From assembly GCA_037693485.1 (NCBI GenBank), contig CM075353.1, forward strand, positions 9,124,001-9,188,000: 64,000 nucleotides of DNA. The letters run 5' to 3'. The translations under genes were made by a program, and so were the position numbers. Shown piece after piece: positions 1-10,931 of the stretch. The first letter of the stretch is position 1; the number at the start of each line of letters is the position of its first letter. Below the pieces are notes generated by a model. The model was given only the letters and a program-made list of their open reading frames with translations, made no database searches and was not told the DNA's origin. Source of the stretch: Kitagawia praeruptora (lineage: Eukaryota; Streptophyta; Magnoliopsida; Apiales; Apiaceae).

Positions 1-73
1 AAGAATATATAAAGCATACCTCTATTTGTCAACTGAATTCATATCGGAAATAACAAAAGATCCAGATGAACAA

Positions 74-1588
74 TCAGTTAACTGTTTTAGATATTGGCTC
101 AAGCATTGCAGAAACAACTTTGGTGGTGTGCGTTTCAGCACATACAGAAGCTATCAGTGACTTCCACACGGAAATATCCGGCATTTTGGCCTGGCTAACC
201 ATCTCCTCCAACCACATAATCGCTTCAAATGGCCTGTCCATTGAGCAAAGACCCTGTATTAGAGAATTATAAGTGTTCTCAGTAGGAGAGTAGAAGCTTT
301 TTAGCATTTCCTCTAAAATTTGACCCGCTTCAATATATTTTGCCTCAGCGCACAATCCATCCACTAAAATGGAGTAGGTGTCCTTGTTGGGAACACAACC
401 CACCTGCCTATAGATCTTTTTCAAATATTCAATAGCCATGACCGATCTTCCTTCATCACACAAGCCTTTCATAACAGTGTTGTAAACCTTGATACTTGGA
501 ATGCAATTATCATCCACCATCTCCTTTTCTATTACCTCTATTGCTTTATCAACACTGTCATGCCTACATAATGCTGCTACCTTAGCTTCATAAATTTGAA
601 GTGCAGGTTTGAAACCTCTATCATGCATCTCTTGTATCACCTTATTAGCTGTACTAATATTGCCCTCCGAATAAAGATCAACGGCCATCACATTATAACT
701 ATCTGTACTAGGAATTCCACCTCTTATCAGAGCTTCATCAATTAAATTCTTGGCTCCTTTGTCATCGCAATTGTAGAATCTGGAAAGATCAAGCTGCTTG
801 AGGCATCGCTTGGGGGCTTTAAGCCCTTTCCTTAAGATCTTACCAAGAAGATCAACAGCTTCCTCGATATGTCCACTTTCAATAAAAGCATGCAAGAGAG
901 TTCGATATATCACAACATCCTCACCACTACCTTTTTGAGAGATCCGCCAAAACATAGAGTACAATAGATGTGTGGCGTCATCTAGTCTCCCGTCAGCACA
1001 TAATCCTCTCATTAGAATCCTATAAGTTTCCTTGCCAGGATAGCAGCATTGACTATTAAATTCTAAGAAGACATGCAGTGCAAGATCGGAGCGACCATTC
1101 TGACACATAGCATTGATAAGCAATGTCAAGGAATGAGTTCGAGATTTTACTTCCCAACCAAATGAGCGCTCTAAGAAAAGACGATGAGCAGTTTCTAGCT
1201 TAGACTCATTTATCATTATCCCCAAAAGTGTATTAAAAGATTCCGTCCAGTTCACACAATTAAACTTAGGAAGGTTTTGAAACAGGGTAACAGCTTCATC
1301 AATCAATCCAGCTTTCGCATAAGTGTTGATTGCAGTTGCGAAAACAGAATCTTTGCACTCACACGAATCTGCTTTCATTTGATCAATAACTCTTTTCATA
1401 TCATTTATCCTCCCCGAGCTTCCAAGAATGCTGATCATGGTGGCATAGACAGGACCATTGTGACGATAGTTTGGATACTTCGATTTTGCTTCATTAAAAA
1501 TCTGAAGAGCTTTTACTGGACTTTTCTGTTTCCGTATGAGTTGAGAAAGATGAGTGGGGGTCAGAAGCCTTGGCCATATTACATTCAT
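74..1588 (-). CDS. P-class pentatricopeptide repeat protein (At1g05600-like)
   Basis: Single-exon ORF of 504 aa. The chain is built of about 35-residue helix-turn-helix PPR units, with recurring patterns such as TYxxLMRGLCxxGR, VYNTVMKGLCDEGR, TYSILVDGLCAEAK and TYNSLIQGLCSMDR. There is no E/E+ or DYW tail, so it belongs to the P class. Such proteins bind single-stranded organellar RNA one base per repeat and act in processing, stabilisation or translation in mitochondria or chloroplasts. The N-terminus (MNVIWPRLLTPTHLSQLIRK), the conserved block around SMFWRISQKGSGED and the overall length match what I remember of Arabidopsis At1g05600; orthology is inferred. The start is the first ATG at 1588, just behind a probable 5'-leader intron. 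No clear presequence can be recognised by eye, so the target organelle is open. Confidence 0.9.
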   Translation of the reverse strand: MNVIWPRLLTPTHLSQLIRKQKSPVKALQIFNEAKSKYPNYRHNGPVYATMISILGSSGRINDMKRVIDQMKADSCECKDSVFATAINTYAKAGLIDEAVTLFQNLPKFNCVNWTESFNTLLGIMINESKLETAHRLFLERSFGWEVKSRTHSLTLLINAMCQNGRSDLALHVFLEFNSQCCYPGKETYRILMRGLCADGRLDDATHLLYSMFWRISQKGSGEDVVIYRTLLHAFIESGHIEEAVDLLGKILRKGLKAPKRCLKQLDLSRFYNCDDKGAKNLIDEALIRGGIPSTDSYNVMAVDLYSEGNISTANKVIQEMHDRGFKPALQIYEAKVAALCRHDSVDKAIEVIEKEMVDDNCIPSIKVYNTVMKGLCDEGRSVMAIEYLKKIYRQVGCVPNKDTYSILVDGLCAEAKYIEAGQILEEMLKSFYSPTENTYNSLIQGLCSMDRPFEAIMWLEEMVSQAKMPDISVWKSLIASVCAETHTTKVVSAMLEPISKTVN

Positions 1589-2310
1589 CGTAGTGTATCC
1601 TTAAAAAATCCGTTGCATACAAAGTTCACTTGATCTGCAAGTCACAAATCACAACTACTTCATACACCCGAAAATGAACGTGCATTGTTAGCGTGGAGTA
1701 ATATATCATAAATGTCAGAGTCCTGAGGCCCGCCCGAGAGGTACGGATGTCAAATTGCCGAAAAGGGTGTGAATGCTTCTAGTTCTAGCTCACATTTCAC
1801 TAAAAGAAGTTCATTCTAATTATATATAGTACATTCGTAAACCACCATCATATTATGTTCTCGTACTAAACAAACTAGCTTACTTACACGCTCACAGGCA
1901 CTCTGATCATATAAATAACTCCATTGAATCCATCTATACAAAATTTAATGGTAAAATCCAGCATTATTAAAAGAATTAGTTAAATATGATTCATTAGTAA
2001 AGTGATTTCTTGTTGACATTTAGACAAACACCTTGTGTGCATAACGAGAAACTGTGCACAAATTAACAATTATAGAAAGAATGGTTAGTGGAATAGAACC
2101 CAGAAATTGATATACCTGTTCTACGGGGAAATCTCAGTGATTGTTTGATGGGTCTGAGTGCACAATAGTTGAGTGATTGTATGATGAATGTAGTAGCGGA
2201 TGTGAAAGCCCAAGCCCAAGCAATGGGTGACAAATTCGAATTTGAGCAGTTTTTTGTATTTAAAGAAAAAAAATAATAATATTTTCTTTTTTTGTAAAGG
2301 TGAATTTCTC
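1589..2310 (-). other. Probable spliced 5' leader of the PPR gene
   Basis: On the minus strand a good donor (AACAG|GTATAT, exon ending at 2116) is followed by an acceptor (TTGTGACTTGCAG, intron ending at 1635). Removing 1635-2115 leaves an untranslated exon upstream of about 2310, joined to a short leader that runs into the ATG at 1588. The splice sites are seen; use of the intron is inferred. Confidence 0.45.
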
Positions 2311-2312
2311 AT

Positions 2313-3290
2313 TCATTAATTGTATCGAAGTATAATAATAGTACAAGAGGATTTTTCGATCAAGAAAATTCATCATCTAACCGAAGAGCACGCATGTTGC
2401 TCCCGGACATTTAGACAATAAAACCTTCAAGTCTGAAAAAAAAACCCCACAATAGAAAGACATCGTTAAAAACCCTCAAGAGCAAAATCCTGTGGGAAAA
2501 AACTCAAGAGGGGAAAAAGAGTGTCCTCAAAATATAAAGTACATTGTTTTACAAATTACCAAGAAATAAACAGAATTAGTAATTGCTATTGTAAGTTCCC
2601 AATATCATCAGTTTTTGCTGCATCCTAACTTTATTTTCCTTCTCATCTAGATTATTCCATTACTTCAGGTCATCTCATCTGTCTTGTTATTATACTCTAT
2701 TTAACCAGAATGCCCCTGTGAAAAATAAAATCAACAAACGAAAATTAGTCCACAAAATTATTTACCAAATATTTTATAAATATTATTAACATAAATATAT
2801 AAACAAACATATGATTTAGTATCAAGTATAGGAATCTAAACCAAAGGGGATCCCTTTGGTTAGATACTTAATTTATTATTATTTAATTAAATTTGAAATA
2901 GTTATAAATATAATTAAATAGTTGTAAATATAATTAACATTTAACGATACTAAAAGTCAACAAAATGACATAAATTTGTCCATTGACAACAAATAATAAA
3001 TTACCAAATATGGTCCAAAAAACCATCAAACATGGCACTCCCATGAAGGCACAAAATCAGCCAACAAATTGGCACCAAATCAGGATATAATTGATATGCC
3101 ACACACTGCATATTCACTGCAATCAATATTTAGGTTTGAAACTTCCAAAATTAACAAGTTTCCTTAATCAATTCCCCTAAAATCCTCATTAAAATAATTC
3201 CCCCTAAAACAACGCCGCTTCACCTAAATAAGGCTTCACCGGAACTCTCACATCACCACTCGAAAACACACTTTCCGGCATCACTTCTTT
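2313..3290. other. Non-coding AT-rich stretch, possible LINE/SINE tail
   Basis: No gene is recognised. Around 2275-2340 the minus strand reads like the A-rich 3' tail of a plant LINE or SINE (AATGAATGAGAAATTCACC followed by A-rich sequence). The rest is AT-rich with no reading frame of note. Confidence 0.3.
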
Positions 3291-3295
3291 CTGAA

Positions 3296-3649
3296 TCCAG
3301 CTCCGATTTGGACTCGATCTCACTTAACCTTTCAACAACATACTCCAGGATCATTTGGATTGGACACAACTCTATTGATGGAAATGAACTCCAATCAAGA
3401 GCAGTTGAAGACGGCGTTCGCTTATCCAAGCGAATCTACTTCGGCAAAGACCGATCAATCACGCCTCCGAAGCCAATTGAATCGATGATCAAATCCTCAT
3501 CGAAATCGAAATTGTTGCCGACGACGCGTATGGTGTACGTGATGAACGGAGTTGTTACCCACAGAGGAATGGAAATGATTAATTATACAAGATTAATTAT
3601 ACAAGCAGAAGAAGGAAAACAAGATCCATTGAACAACCTAATTAATTAA
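3296..3649 (+). pseudogene. Truncated N-terminus of a VIT/vWA (inter-alpha-trypsin inhibitor heavy-chain-like) protein
   Basis: The frame contains SRAVEDGVRLSKRIYFGKDR, then PPKP and LLPTTRMVYVM. This closely matches the start of plant VIT plus von Willebrand A domain proteins (Arabidopsis At1g19110 type), whose N-termini run roughly DGLRLSKRIYFGKDR..PPKP..LLPTAPMVYAV. The similarity stops near 3560, before the VIT domain, and neither vWA domain nor cysteine-rich tail follows. I find no in-frame ATG upstream, and the usual start region is altered. This is best read as an exon-1 fragment left by duplication or transposon capture. Family assignment rests on memory of the conserved N-terminus. 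The opposite strand also has a partly open frame, interrupted by a stop, which I regard as a shadow. Confidence 0.5.
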
Positions 3650-3734
3650 AATTTGATAAGAGGAATGCTACATATCTAGAAATGCATCCTGAAAATATTT
3701 CCGAATAATTTATGTAGTTTGAGATTGAGTTTTG

Positions 3735-4045
3735 GCCAATAATACCCCAAAAAATTATATCACATAACAAGAATACCCCAAAGCATTGATGATGACCATA
3801 AATACCCTTCTATTACGCATTTCATAGGAGAGTAATAAGGTTACGCATTTGATATTGGGGTAACTAGTATAGATTTTTTTATCTATTACGCATTTGGAGA
3901 ATGTGTAATAGGGGTTACCCATTTTCCAAATGCGTAATAGGCTTTCCTGGTAGGTCTATTACCCCTCTTCCAAATGCGTAATATGTATAAAATCTATTAC
4001 CCCTTTCCCAAATGCGTAATAGAGGGGTATTTATGGCCACCATCC
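3735..4045. repeat. Foldback-like repeat built on ACGCATTT / AAATGCGT
   Basis: The stretch opens with AATACCCC runs and closes with GGGGTATTTATGGCC. In between, ATTACGCATTT and AAATGCGTAAT alternate in both orientations several times. Comparable units occur at 25.0-25.7, 34.7-35.5, 54.1-54.6 and about 56.7 kb. It is probably a non-autonomous DNA element; the class is not determined. Confidence 0.5.
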
Positions 4046-4168
4046 GTGATTTGTATTATTCTCATCAGTTTTATTAAACAATGGGATATTTATGTCATTC
4101 TTTCTTTGAGATTTATATGTACATGCGAGTAGTCCATTTTATTTATAACTAAGAATATAATAATTAAA

Positions 4169-5002
4169 AAACAAAACCTATCTCCATCTCATGAGAGTCG
4201 ACTCTCAAATTTAGTCGCCGATCACCCCCTTTTCTCCATTTTCTTCCATCATCCATCCACCAATCCTCCATTCAATCATCTAATCCCCTTCTTCTTCCCG
4301 CCCCCTCCCTTCTTTCTCATCTTCTTCATCTGTCCCCCTCTTCATCCTCACCTTTCCTTCCCCTATTCCAGATCTACCCCATATTCCCTTTTTTTTTCTT
4401 GTTAATAAGTTCATTAATCTTCATCTCTGGGTGGGATTTTGATTATTTTCGTCCATCTTTTTGGGTGGTTTTATGTCTCTCCTATGTGAGAGTTTTGGTT
4501 TTCGCTTTTTAATTGTTAGCGGGGTTTTGTTAAAAATGATTTTGTTGATGTTTTGGAGAATCTGGATAACCCGCATTGAAACTGGATTGGTGGTGATTAT
4601 TGCAAGAGCTCACCTTTCACAATTAAAGATTGTTCATTCGTTATCGGTTTTCACTTTCGGCATGTTTATAGCTGGTATCCGGCATGTAGATAGCTGGGGT
4701 GAAGAATCCATTTTCGGCATGTAGATAGCTGGGCTAACAATTGTTTTTATGTGATATGGTCAGTGTGATGCTGTTGCTTTCCGGGATGTTGGTGTAATAT
4801 GGATTGCTCGGGATGTCTTCGACTTCGTTTTTAATTTCAAGAATTTTTAAATTCTATGTGTTAAACGATCAGAAAACAAATCAGCTAATTATGTTTAGTT
4901 TGTTATTTGTTTCTCAATCTGGTTGTAACGGTAGTTGGAGATTTGTTCTGACTGTATTATGTTATTTTTAATGAAATTATGCATTTCGTCAAAAAAATAT
5001 AT
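4169..5002 (+). mobile_element. Non-autonomous retroposon with A/AT-rich tail and 14-bp target-site duplication
   Basis: A perfect 14-bp direct repeat, ATATAATAATTAAA, lies at 4155-4168 and 5003-5016. The body begins with a pyrimidine-rich region (about 4200-4400), has short internal CGGCATGT(A/T)TATAGCTGG repeats (about 4650-4735), and ends with TTCGTC followed by an A-rich and AT-rich tail immediately before the second direct repeat. Long direct repeats plus an A-rich tail are the marks of target-primed (LINE-machinery) insertion. No reverse transcriptase is encoded, and the 87-aa frame inside has no recognisable features. Confidence 0.55.
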
Positions 5003-5016
5003 ATATAATAATTAAA

Positions 5017-5530
5017 TATTTGGAAACTGTTTCGGAAATATTTTAGGAACTCTAGCATTTCTCGTAAGTTTATAGTTCATTTTTTGCATCATCATCATCA
5101 TTATTATAAAAAAATTCGGGTAACTGAGATTTGTTTGTCTCATTTTCGGTTTGGATTCTTTTTTTTTTTTAGGAAAGAAAATTTCATTAATACTTCAAAT
5201 ATTCCAATATTACATGAAAAAACTCTAAATAAACATTTCTTTTATTCCAAATACGTTCAGCTAATGAACTAGAGTTTTTCACTATGTAGTGAGCAACCTT
5301 GTTCGTAGAATGTTTAACTACTAGAGTTTCTCACTATATAGCAATCTTATTCGCGGAATGTTTAACAAAATTTAACGTAACATTAGTTTGCAAAAAAGGG
5401 AAAATAAATTACGTTGAGCAACAGAAAAAGTTACTACAAGATTTTGTCTTTTCGAAAGCAAAGCTAAAAAAAAAAGTTACTACAAGTTGACTAAATGTCC
5501 CCTATATAATAATCTCTTAATCTTAGAAAC
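5017..5530. other. Non-coding AT-rich spacer
   Basis: Contains simple runs (CAT and T runs) and a short near-duplicated phrase (AGAGTTTYTCACTATRTAG, about 5270-5345). No gene or complete element is recognised. Confidence 0.4.
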
Positions 5531-5613
5531 TAAGAGCAAGTCCAACAATGTCCTAACTCATTCCTTAAATATAATATAAAAAATTAGGTCCTAGTAACTT
5601 AGGACATGAGTAG

Positions 5614-6606
5614 TGTTGACGGAGGAATTTGGGAACAACAAATTTTCGGGTACGTCACCGGAAACAAGATCTATAGCAGCGGTTCTTCGTCGGAAAAAAG
5701 TGATTGTGTGGGTGGCTGTAAGTAAGTGGTGGCTGAGATTGATTTAAGGTTCGTATGGGTTGCCCGTGAGCTCTCAACTTTCGACCCCCTCAATCAGCCT
5801 ACGTACCCCGGTATTTATAGGGGATCAAGCCATACATAGTTCTTGGAGAACAAGAAACCCAAATGGGCTTGGATATCGAACCAGCTTCCGGAATGTTCTA
5901 CTATGAGGCCTAACCACAAAAGGCCCAAGGCTCATCCAAGATCTCAAGACTTCACAGATAAGGAAACTTCCCCCGTCGAGGACTAGTCCTATCCGCTACC
6001 AGCTATTTCTTGATTTCAAGGATGCAGGTATAGCCGCGGTTTACCCCAAGTGCAGAACGCATCCCTGTCCCCCGAATGAGAAGCACCCACCAGATAGCAG
6101 GACAGGTGATCCAGAGCTTTTGGGTGCAAAGTGCAGGATTACTCCAAAGTTCCCCAATGAGGGCGCGCCCATTGGCTACAGGAACAGAGCTCCCAAAGCA
6201 CACACCAAAAAGTCCCCATCTTTCCACCTTAGGGCGCTCCCTTAGTGTCTAAGAAGGGTCCTTATATCCAGGCAAACCCCTGGAGGCCTTCTGCGACGGA
6301 CATCCCCCTCCTGAGATACGACAGGAGGGAATTTTTCAACTTCTGGAATTCCAACTTGAGTGGAATTCATACTTGAGTGGAATCCTAGGAGAGATTTCTT
6401 CAATGTCTTCTCAGAAAATTAACTTGAATAGATTTGTCACCATGTTTTAGTATTTAGGGCGCGCCCTCTTCGTAGAAAAAGATAGGGCACGACCTGACTT
6501 CTCTATTACCTGCCAAAACCCTAATTAATCCTAAAATTCCCCAAATTGAATCCATATTTGACCCGAATCCATCTCGAAATACCCGAACCGAATTTTGGCT
6601 ATAACA
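5614..6606 (-). repeat. 3' LTR of Tat-1
   Basis: 993 bp, TGTTGACGGAGG...GGCTATAACA on the plus strand. It holds two exact GGGCGCGCCC palindromes (6161-6170, 6457-6466) and variants at 6232 and 6485. The core promoter TATAAATA lies on the minus strand at 5812-5819. Confidence 0.93.
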
Positions 6607-6621
6607 ACTACCCCCCAATTC
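6607..6621 (-). other. Polypurine tract of Tat-1
   Basis: The minus strand reads AATTGGGGGGTAGT directly against the 3' LTR end TGTTATAG. A purine run abutting the 3' LTR is the plus-strand primer of LTR elements. Confidence 0.8.
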
Positions 6622-6768
6622 CATATGAAATCAGAGATGATGTATGGAATTTCTTCTGAAAAGCCCAAAATTCTGTAAAATTCTTCCTCAGGGCGCGCCT
6701 TGACTTGAGGGCGCGTCCTCAGAATCCCGAACGGTTCTCAGCTATCATCCATTATCTTTCCAAACCCC

Positions 6769-6776
6769 TATAAATA
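6769..6776 (+). promoter_or_regulatory. TATA box of the Tat-1 antisense transcription unit
   Basis: CCCTATAAATACCCCC on the plus strand is followed within 20-50 bases by a pyrimidine-rich CTCTCTCTCCCCCC stretch typical of plant start sites. It faces the antisense ORF beginning at 7587 and is separate from the LTR promoter. A strong donor (GTATGT, 6924) and acceptor (TCTTGTACAG, ending 7584) suggest a leader intron just ahead of the ATG. Confidence 0.6.
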
Positions 6777-7586
6777 CCCCCCTTTCTCTTACTTTATTCT
6801 TCTTCACTCTCTCTCCCCCCCAAAAACTATACTCCGGCGATCTCTTTTTCCGAGTAACAATCCGGCCAAACTCGACGATTTCCTTCTATTTCCTTCCACA
6901 AATCTCGTTCCGGAACTTCCAATGTATGTTTTGATGCCTTTAACTTATACTTTCACCGTGTATTTTGTGAGATTTTGCGAATTGACTGTTAGTTATCTCC
7001 GTGTTCTTCATATTGCTGTGTATGCATAGGTGTATGTATTTGCCTTTGATCTTGTTTTGCTGTTATAACTTCTTCAAAATATGTTTCTAATAAATTGATA
7101 CGATTAATCAATTTTCAGGACGCGCCTTCGAAACAGGGCGCGCCTTGGATTCTTCTGATACCACAATGTAACTTTAAAAGTTTGATTCTTCATGAAATCT
7201 TTTTTAGGCGTGTCTTACACTTATGACGCGCCCTAATATCTTTTGAACAATTTTGAACGTCCAACTAATAATGTTAAGTCACATAATCACTGAAGAAAAT
7301 CTCCAAACTCTAATCACTGAAGAAAATCTAAAAAGGGTTGGAATTCTTTCCAACAGGGTTGGTTCCATTTGTAAATTTAAAAAATTTAGAAATGGCATCG
7401 CCGTTCCCACCTCTTCATCTAGTGATAGCGAAAATGAAAATTCTGATTCTGAAGAAGGTAATAGTTATAATGTAGGATAGGGCGCGCCCTAACCGTTTCT
7501 TTTTCATTTCTTATGTTTCATTTTATACTTTGCCTTCTTTACCCAGGGCGCGGCCTAACCTTTCTTCTCTTTTGTCTTGTACAGAT

Positions 7587-8596
7587 ATGGCTCCTAAAAT
7601 TCCCCGCGGCTTCGGTGCTGCCAAGAAAAATAACAAGTCACAGCATGAAGGCGAGACCGATGCCTCTGTTTCCAAGGGAAATATTGTACAACCACAACAG
7701 CCTTCCCCAGTAATTCCACCTTTTGGATCTTCAAAAAGGAATGCTGAAACCCATGAACCCCCTGTGAATAAAGGCAAGAGACAGAGAACTGAGGGCGCGC
7801 CCTCTTATGTGGAAACCCTTATCGGGCCGGTTGCTGCTTCACTTGTCACTGAGAAAGAAATTGATCTCTGGCAAAACATGGATACCGATGATGAAACCAA
7901 TTCCATGATTAAAGCTTCAGCCCAACTCCTGGTTCAGTCTCTAGGGCGCGCCCAAAAAGTGCACAAAGAAAAGCTTCACATTAACAGGCTTGAGGCTGAA
8001 AACAGGAAATATTCAAAGATGATTGTTGACAATGACAACAAATGGAAAAAAAGATCTGGATGTCAAAAATGACAGACTTGCTGATCTAAAGCATGAATTA
8101 GAAGAATCTCTTGAACATCGCCATATTTTAAATACCAAAAATGATAAATTAGAGAAAGAGGTGGAGGAATTGAAGGTACGGTGTGACTCTCTTGAGATTG
8201 AGAAAGCCGACTGTTGGAAAGATGAGAAACAGGCCATGGAAGATCGAAATTAACTTCCAAGCTGGGTTTGATTTCTATCTTCTTGGTTTTTTAGCAAACG
8301 ATCCTGATTACAATTGGGAAGAGAAATTCGGCCGAGAAAGTGCCGAAGATATTGAAGATTTCAAAAGGGTGCATGCAAATGCCATTAAGGCAAAGAGGAT
8401 TGAACTAGGGTTGGACAAGGATCCTGAAGGCGCGCCTTCCACTGAGAAAGTTCCAGCAGCCCAGGATATTCCTAATTCAAGTTCTACAGCTATCCCCAAT
8501 CCAAGCTCTCCTCCTGAAGATGTATCTCCCCTTACAGTTATTCGTCCAAACAATACTCAAGGCGCGCCCCCTTCACCTCCCAAGGACGCGCCCTAG
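7587..8596 (+). pseudogene. Antisense additional ORF (aORF) of Tat-1, frameshifted
   Basis: The start is MAPKIPRGFGAAKKNN at 7587, directly after a splice acceptor at 7584. Three frames together make one protein-like string. 7587-8050: basic N-terminus, a Q/P-rich segment, then ETLIGPVAASLVTEKEIDLW. 8050-about 8250: a heptad-like coiled coil with many E, K, L and D residues. About 8255-8596: GFDFYLLGFLANDPDYNWEE, then a P/S-rich tail. The first shift falls at an A7 run (8046-8052); the second is near 8250. A further plus-strand exon with an acidic SSSSDSENENSDSEEG tail may lie at about 7277-7465. Antisense coiled-coil ORFs downstream of integrase are known from Tat elements (for example Grande); their function is unknown. 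The region encodes GGGCGCGCCC repeatedly. Confidence 0.6.
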
Positions 8597-9248
8597 GGTT
8601 CTATATTCAAACTCTGTCCGAACCTTTACTTTTAACTTCTAAGGTGCGGGTCCTTTGTAAAACCCTGCAAGTTGTAATTCCTAACTTTGAATTTTACTAT
8701 GTTTACCCCTTTTCCATGCTTTTACTTTTCTTGTTAAATTCTTCCAATAAGGGCGCGCCCTTGATGGGGGCGCAACCTTTTCTTCATAATTTCGTTCAAG
8801 AAAATGTCTTTAACCTTGACAGAAAAACAAAAAATCTTCATTCATGTTGAGGGCGCGCCTTAAGGCATTACCCTTTTCAGGATTCCTTTAACTTGTCAAT
8901 TACTACATAGCAAATCTTCATACATGTTGAGGGTGCGCCCTAATAAATGGGGCACGACCTCTTATACTTTAATCAAAAAATCTTCAAAAACCTTGAAAAA
9001 ATGTCTTGATATACTTTATTAATCTTCAAATAATCTCAAATCTCAACAGAACAAGGGAAGGTATACATGTACTATCCCCCGAGCTAAGGAGAATAAACTT
9101 CGAAAAAACGTGGAATAAAAACAGCAAGTCTCGACTAGAACTAAAGAAGGCGTATGTGTACTACCCCCCTAGACTAGGAGAAGATTTATTTATGCTAGTC
9201 TATAACTTAAATATAAGCCTTCATACAATAGGGGGCCAAAGCCGCACC
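8597..9248. other. Tat-1 spacer between antisense ORF and integrase end
   Basis: Non-coding region between the convergent ends of the antisense ORF and the polyprotein. It holds GGGCGCGCCC at 8751-8760 and variants at 8851 and 8931. The last two sit in a partly duplicated context (AATCTTCATNCATGTTGAGGG). Confidence 0.6.
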
Positions 9249-9491
9249 CTACTGATAATACTTTCTCAAATGCTCTGCATTCCATGCTCGTGGGATTATG
9301 TTGCCATCTAAGTCTTCTAGATGATAAGTTCCTTCCCAGATGATAGACTTGATCTTGTAAGGTCCTTCCCAGTTGGGACCAAAAACTCCATGTACTGCTA
9401 CTCTTGTATTATGCATGACTTTCCGCAGAACTAGATCACCCACCTTGAAAGGCTGAGTCTTCACCTTCTTGTTATAGTACCTTGCAGCCCT
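9249..9491 (-). pseudogene. Tat-1 integrase C-terminal part (after an internal stop)
   Basis: The frame downstream of the TAG at 9492-9494 reads FKVGDLVLRKVMHNTR, then GPNWEGPYKIKSII and HLRKYYQ before the natural stop. GDLVLRK and the WEGPYKI block are the standard C-terminal DNA-binding part of Ty3/gypsy integrases. There is no chromodomain, as expected for Tat. Confidence 0.85.
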
Positions 9492-10106
9492 CTACTGATA
9501 AGTTGCCAACCTCAACTGCGAATTTGCCCTCATCTCTTCTAGGAAATCAAGATTTAGCCTTTGATTTATCATATTCGATTCTTCATCATAGAAATCCCTT
9601 CGGAATGACCCTGCTCCAATTTCCACCGGCACCATTGCCTCACATCCATAAGACAGCATGAAAGGAGATTCCCCAGTTGTGGTCCTTGGTGTTGTGTTGT
9701 AAGACCATAAGACCATAGGAAGTTCCTCAGGCCAATTCCCTTTGCTTTCTTCTAACTTGGTTTTCAAGGTATGCTTGATTATCTTGTTGATAGCTTCAGT
9801 CTGCCCATTACTCTGAGGATGATACACAGCTGTGAATTCCTTCTTGATTCCCAAGTCTTCGCACAGCTTTCGCAACTCCTTGCTGTCAAATTGTTTCCCA
9901 TTATCTGAAACAAGTTTGTAAGGAATCCCGAATCTGCACACAATAGAGTTGAACACAAAATCCTTGATTTTCTTCGCTGTGATTGTGGCCAAGGGCATTG
10001 CTTCCGCCCATTTGGTGAAATAATCTACTGCAACAACAGCATACTTGACTCCTCCCTTAGATTTAGGGAGTTCTCCAATAAGATCGATTCCCCACATAGC
10101 AAATGG
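9492..10106 (-). pseudogene. Tat-1 integrase catalytic core
   Basis: Contains the RNase H-fold DDE triad region: MWGIDLIGELPKSKGG and VVAVDYFTKWAEA (first D), LVSDNGKQF (second D) and HPQSNGQTEAINK (E), with no missing catalytic residue. It is cut off from the upstream frame by TGA at 10107-10109, where the family has Trp (TGG), and from the C-terminal part by TAG at 9492-9494, apparently from CAG. Both changes are C-to-T on one strand or the other, as expected from deamination of methylcytosine. The enzyme would join element DNA to the host genome. Confidence 0.88.
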
Positions 10107-10931
10107 TCAAGGACTCATCATAGAAGTCAAGGTAGTTACGGGAATCGTTGAATAATTGGCAAACCTCTGGCATTTATCGCATGCCTTGACAAACTCATAG
10201 GCATCCTTCTTCACAGTAGGCCAATAATAACCTTGCCTTAACACCTTCATTGCCAACGAACCACCCCCCGAGTGATTGCCACAAATTCCTTCATGTACCT
10301 CCCTTAGGATATAATTGCATTCATCTCCATCTATGCACTTCAGAAGCGGTTGATTGAAACCTCTCTTGTACAGAATCCCATCATACTTCACAAACCTGGC
10401 AACATGATATCGAAGACGCCTTGCTTCAATTTTGTCGCTTGGGAGAATCCCCCTACGGAGATACTCTAAAATAGGAGTCATCCATGTAACTGACGGAGTG
10501 CTCTCCACTTCCATAACTTCCACTTCTGGAATACTTGGCACTTCTTGAATTTGTAGAGGAACTGTTCCTAACAACATAGCATCCTTCTGGGATCCTAGCT
10601 TGGCCAAAACATCTGCAGAGCAATTTTCATCTCGAGGAATACATTCCAACCTTACTTCACGAAACTTCTGAATTAATCGTTGTGCAAACTTCATGTAAAG
10701 CTCTGTTCTGGGACCTCTACACTGAAAACCTCCTTTAATCTGCCTGACTACTAATTCCGAATCACTCGATACGATCAAATTTGCTACCTTCATTTCCAAA
10801 GCCATCTTTAATCCGTTAATCAAAGCTTCATACTCCGCATCATTATTAGTTGCCTCGAATTTGAAGTGAATTGCACTCATGAACTGATTTCCTTCAGGCG
10901 TTATCAAAATTACTCCTGCCAGCTCCCCCAT
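10107..10931 (-). pseudogene. Tat-1 second (archaeal-type) RNase H and integrase zinc-binding domain
   Basis: The block starts inside the extra RNase H: GVILITPEGN, TNNDAEYEALINGLKMAL and SDSELVVRQIKG (carrying the E and D catalytic positions), then RDENCSADVLAKL. After a linker comes the HHCC zinc finger of integrase (HEGICGNHSGG ... CDKCQRFA). The frame differs from the RT block: near 10917-10921 two bases appear to be missing after DGAVNNGGAG, separating the first catalytic Asp (HVDGA) from the rest of the domain. A second RNase H of this kind is a Tat-lineage trait. Confidence 0.85.

Noticed and set aside
6003..6227. 74-aa frame repeated in both Tat-1 LTRs (also 16373-16597)
   Set aside because: Present twice because LTRs are duplicated; no homology or start context.
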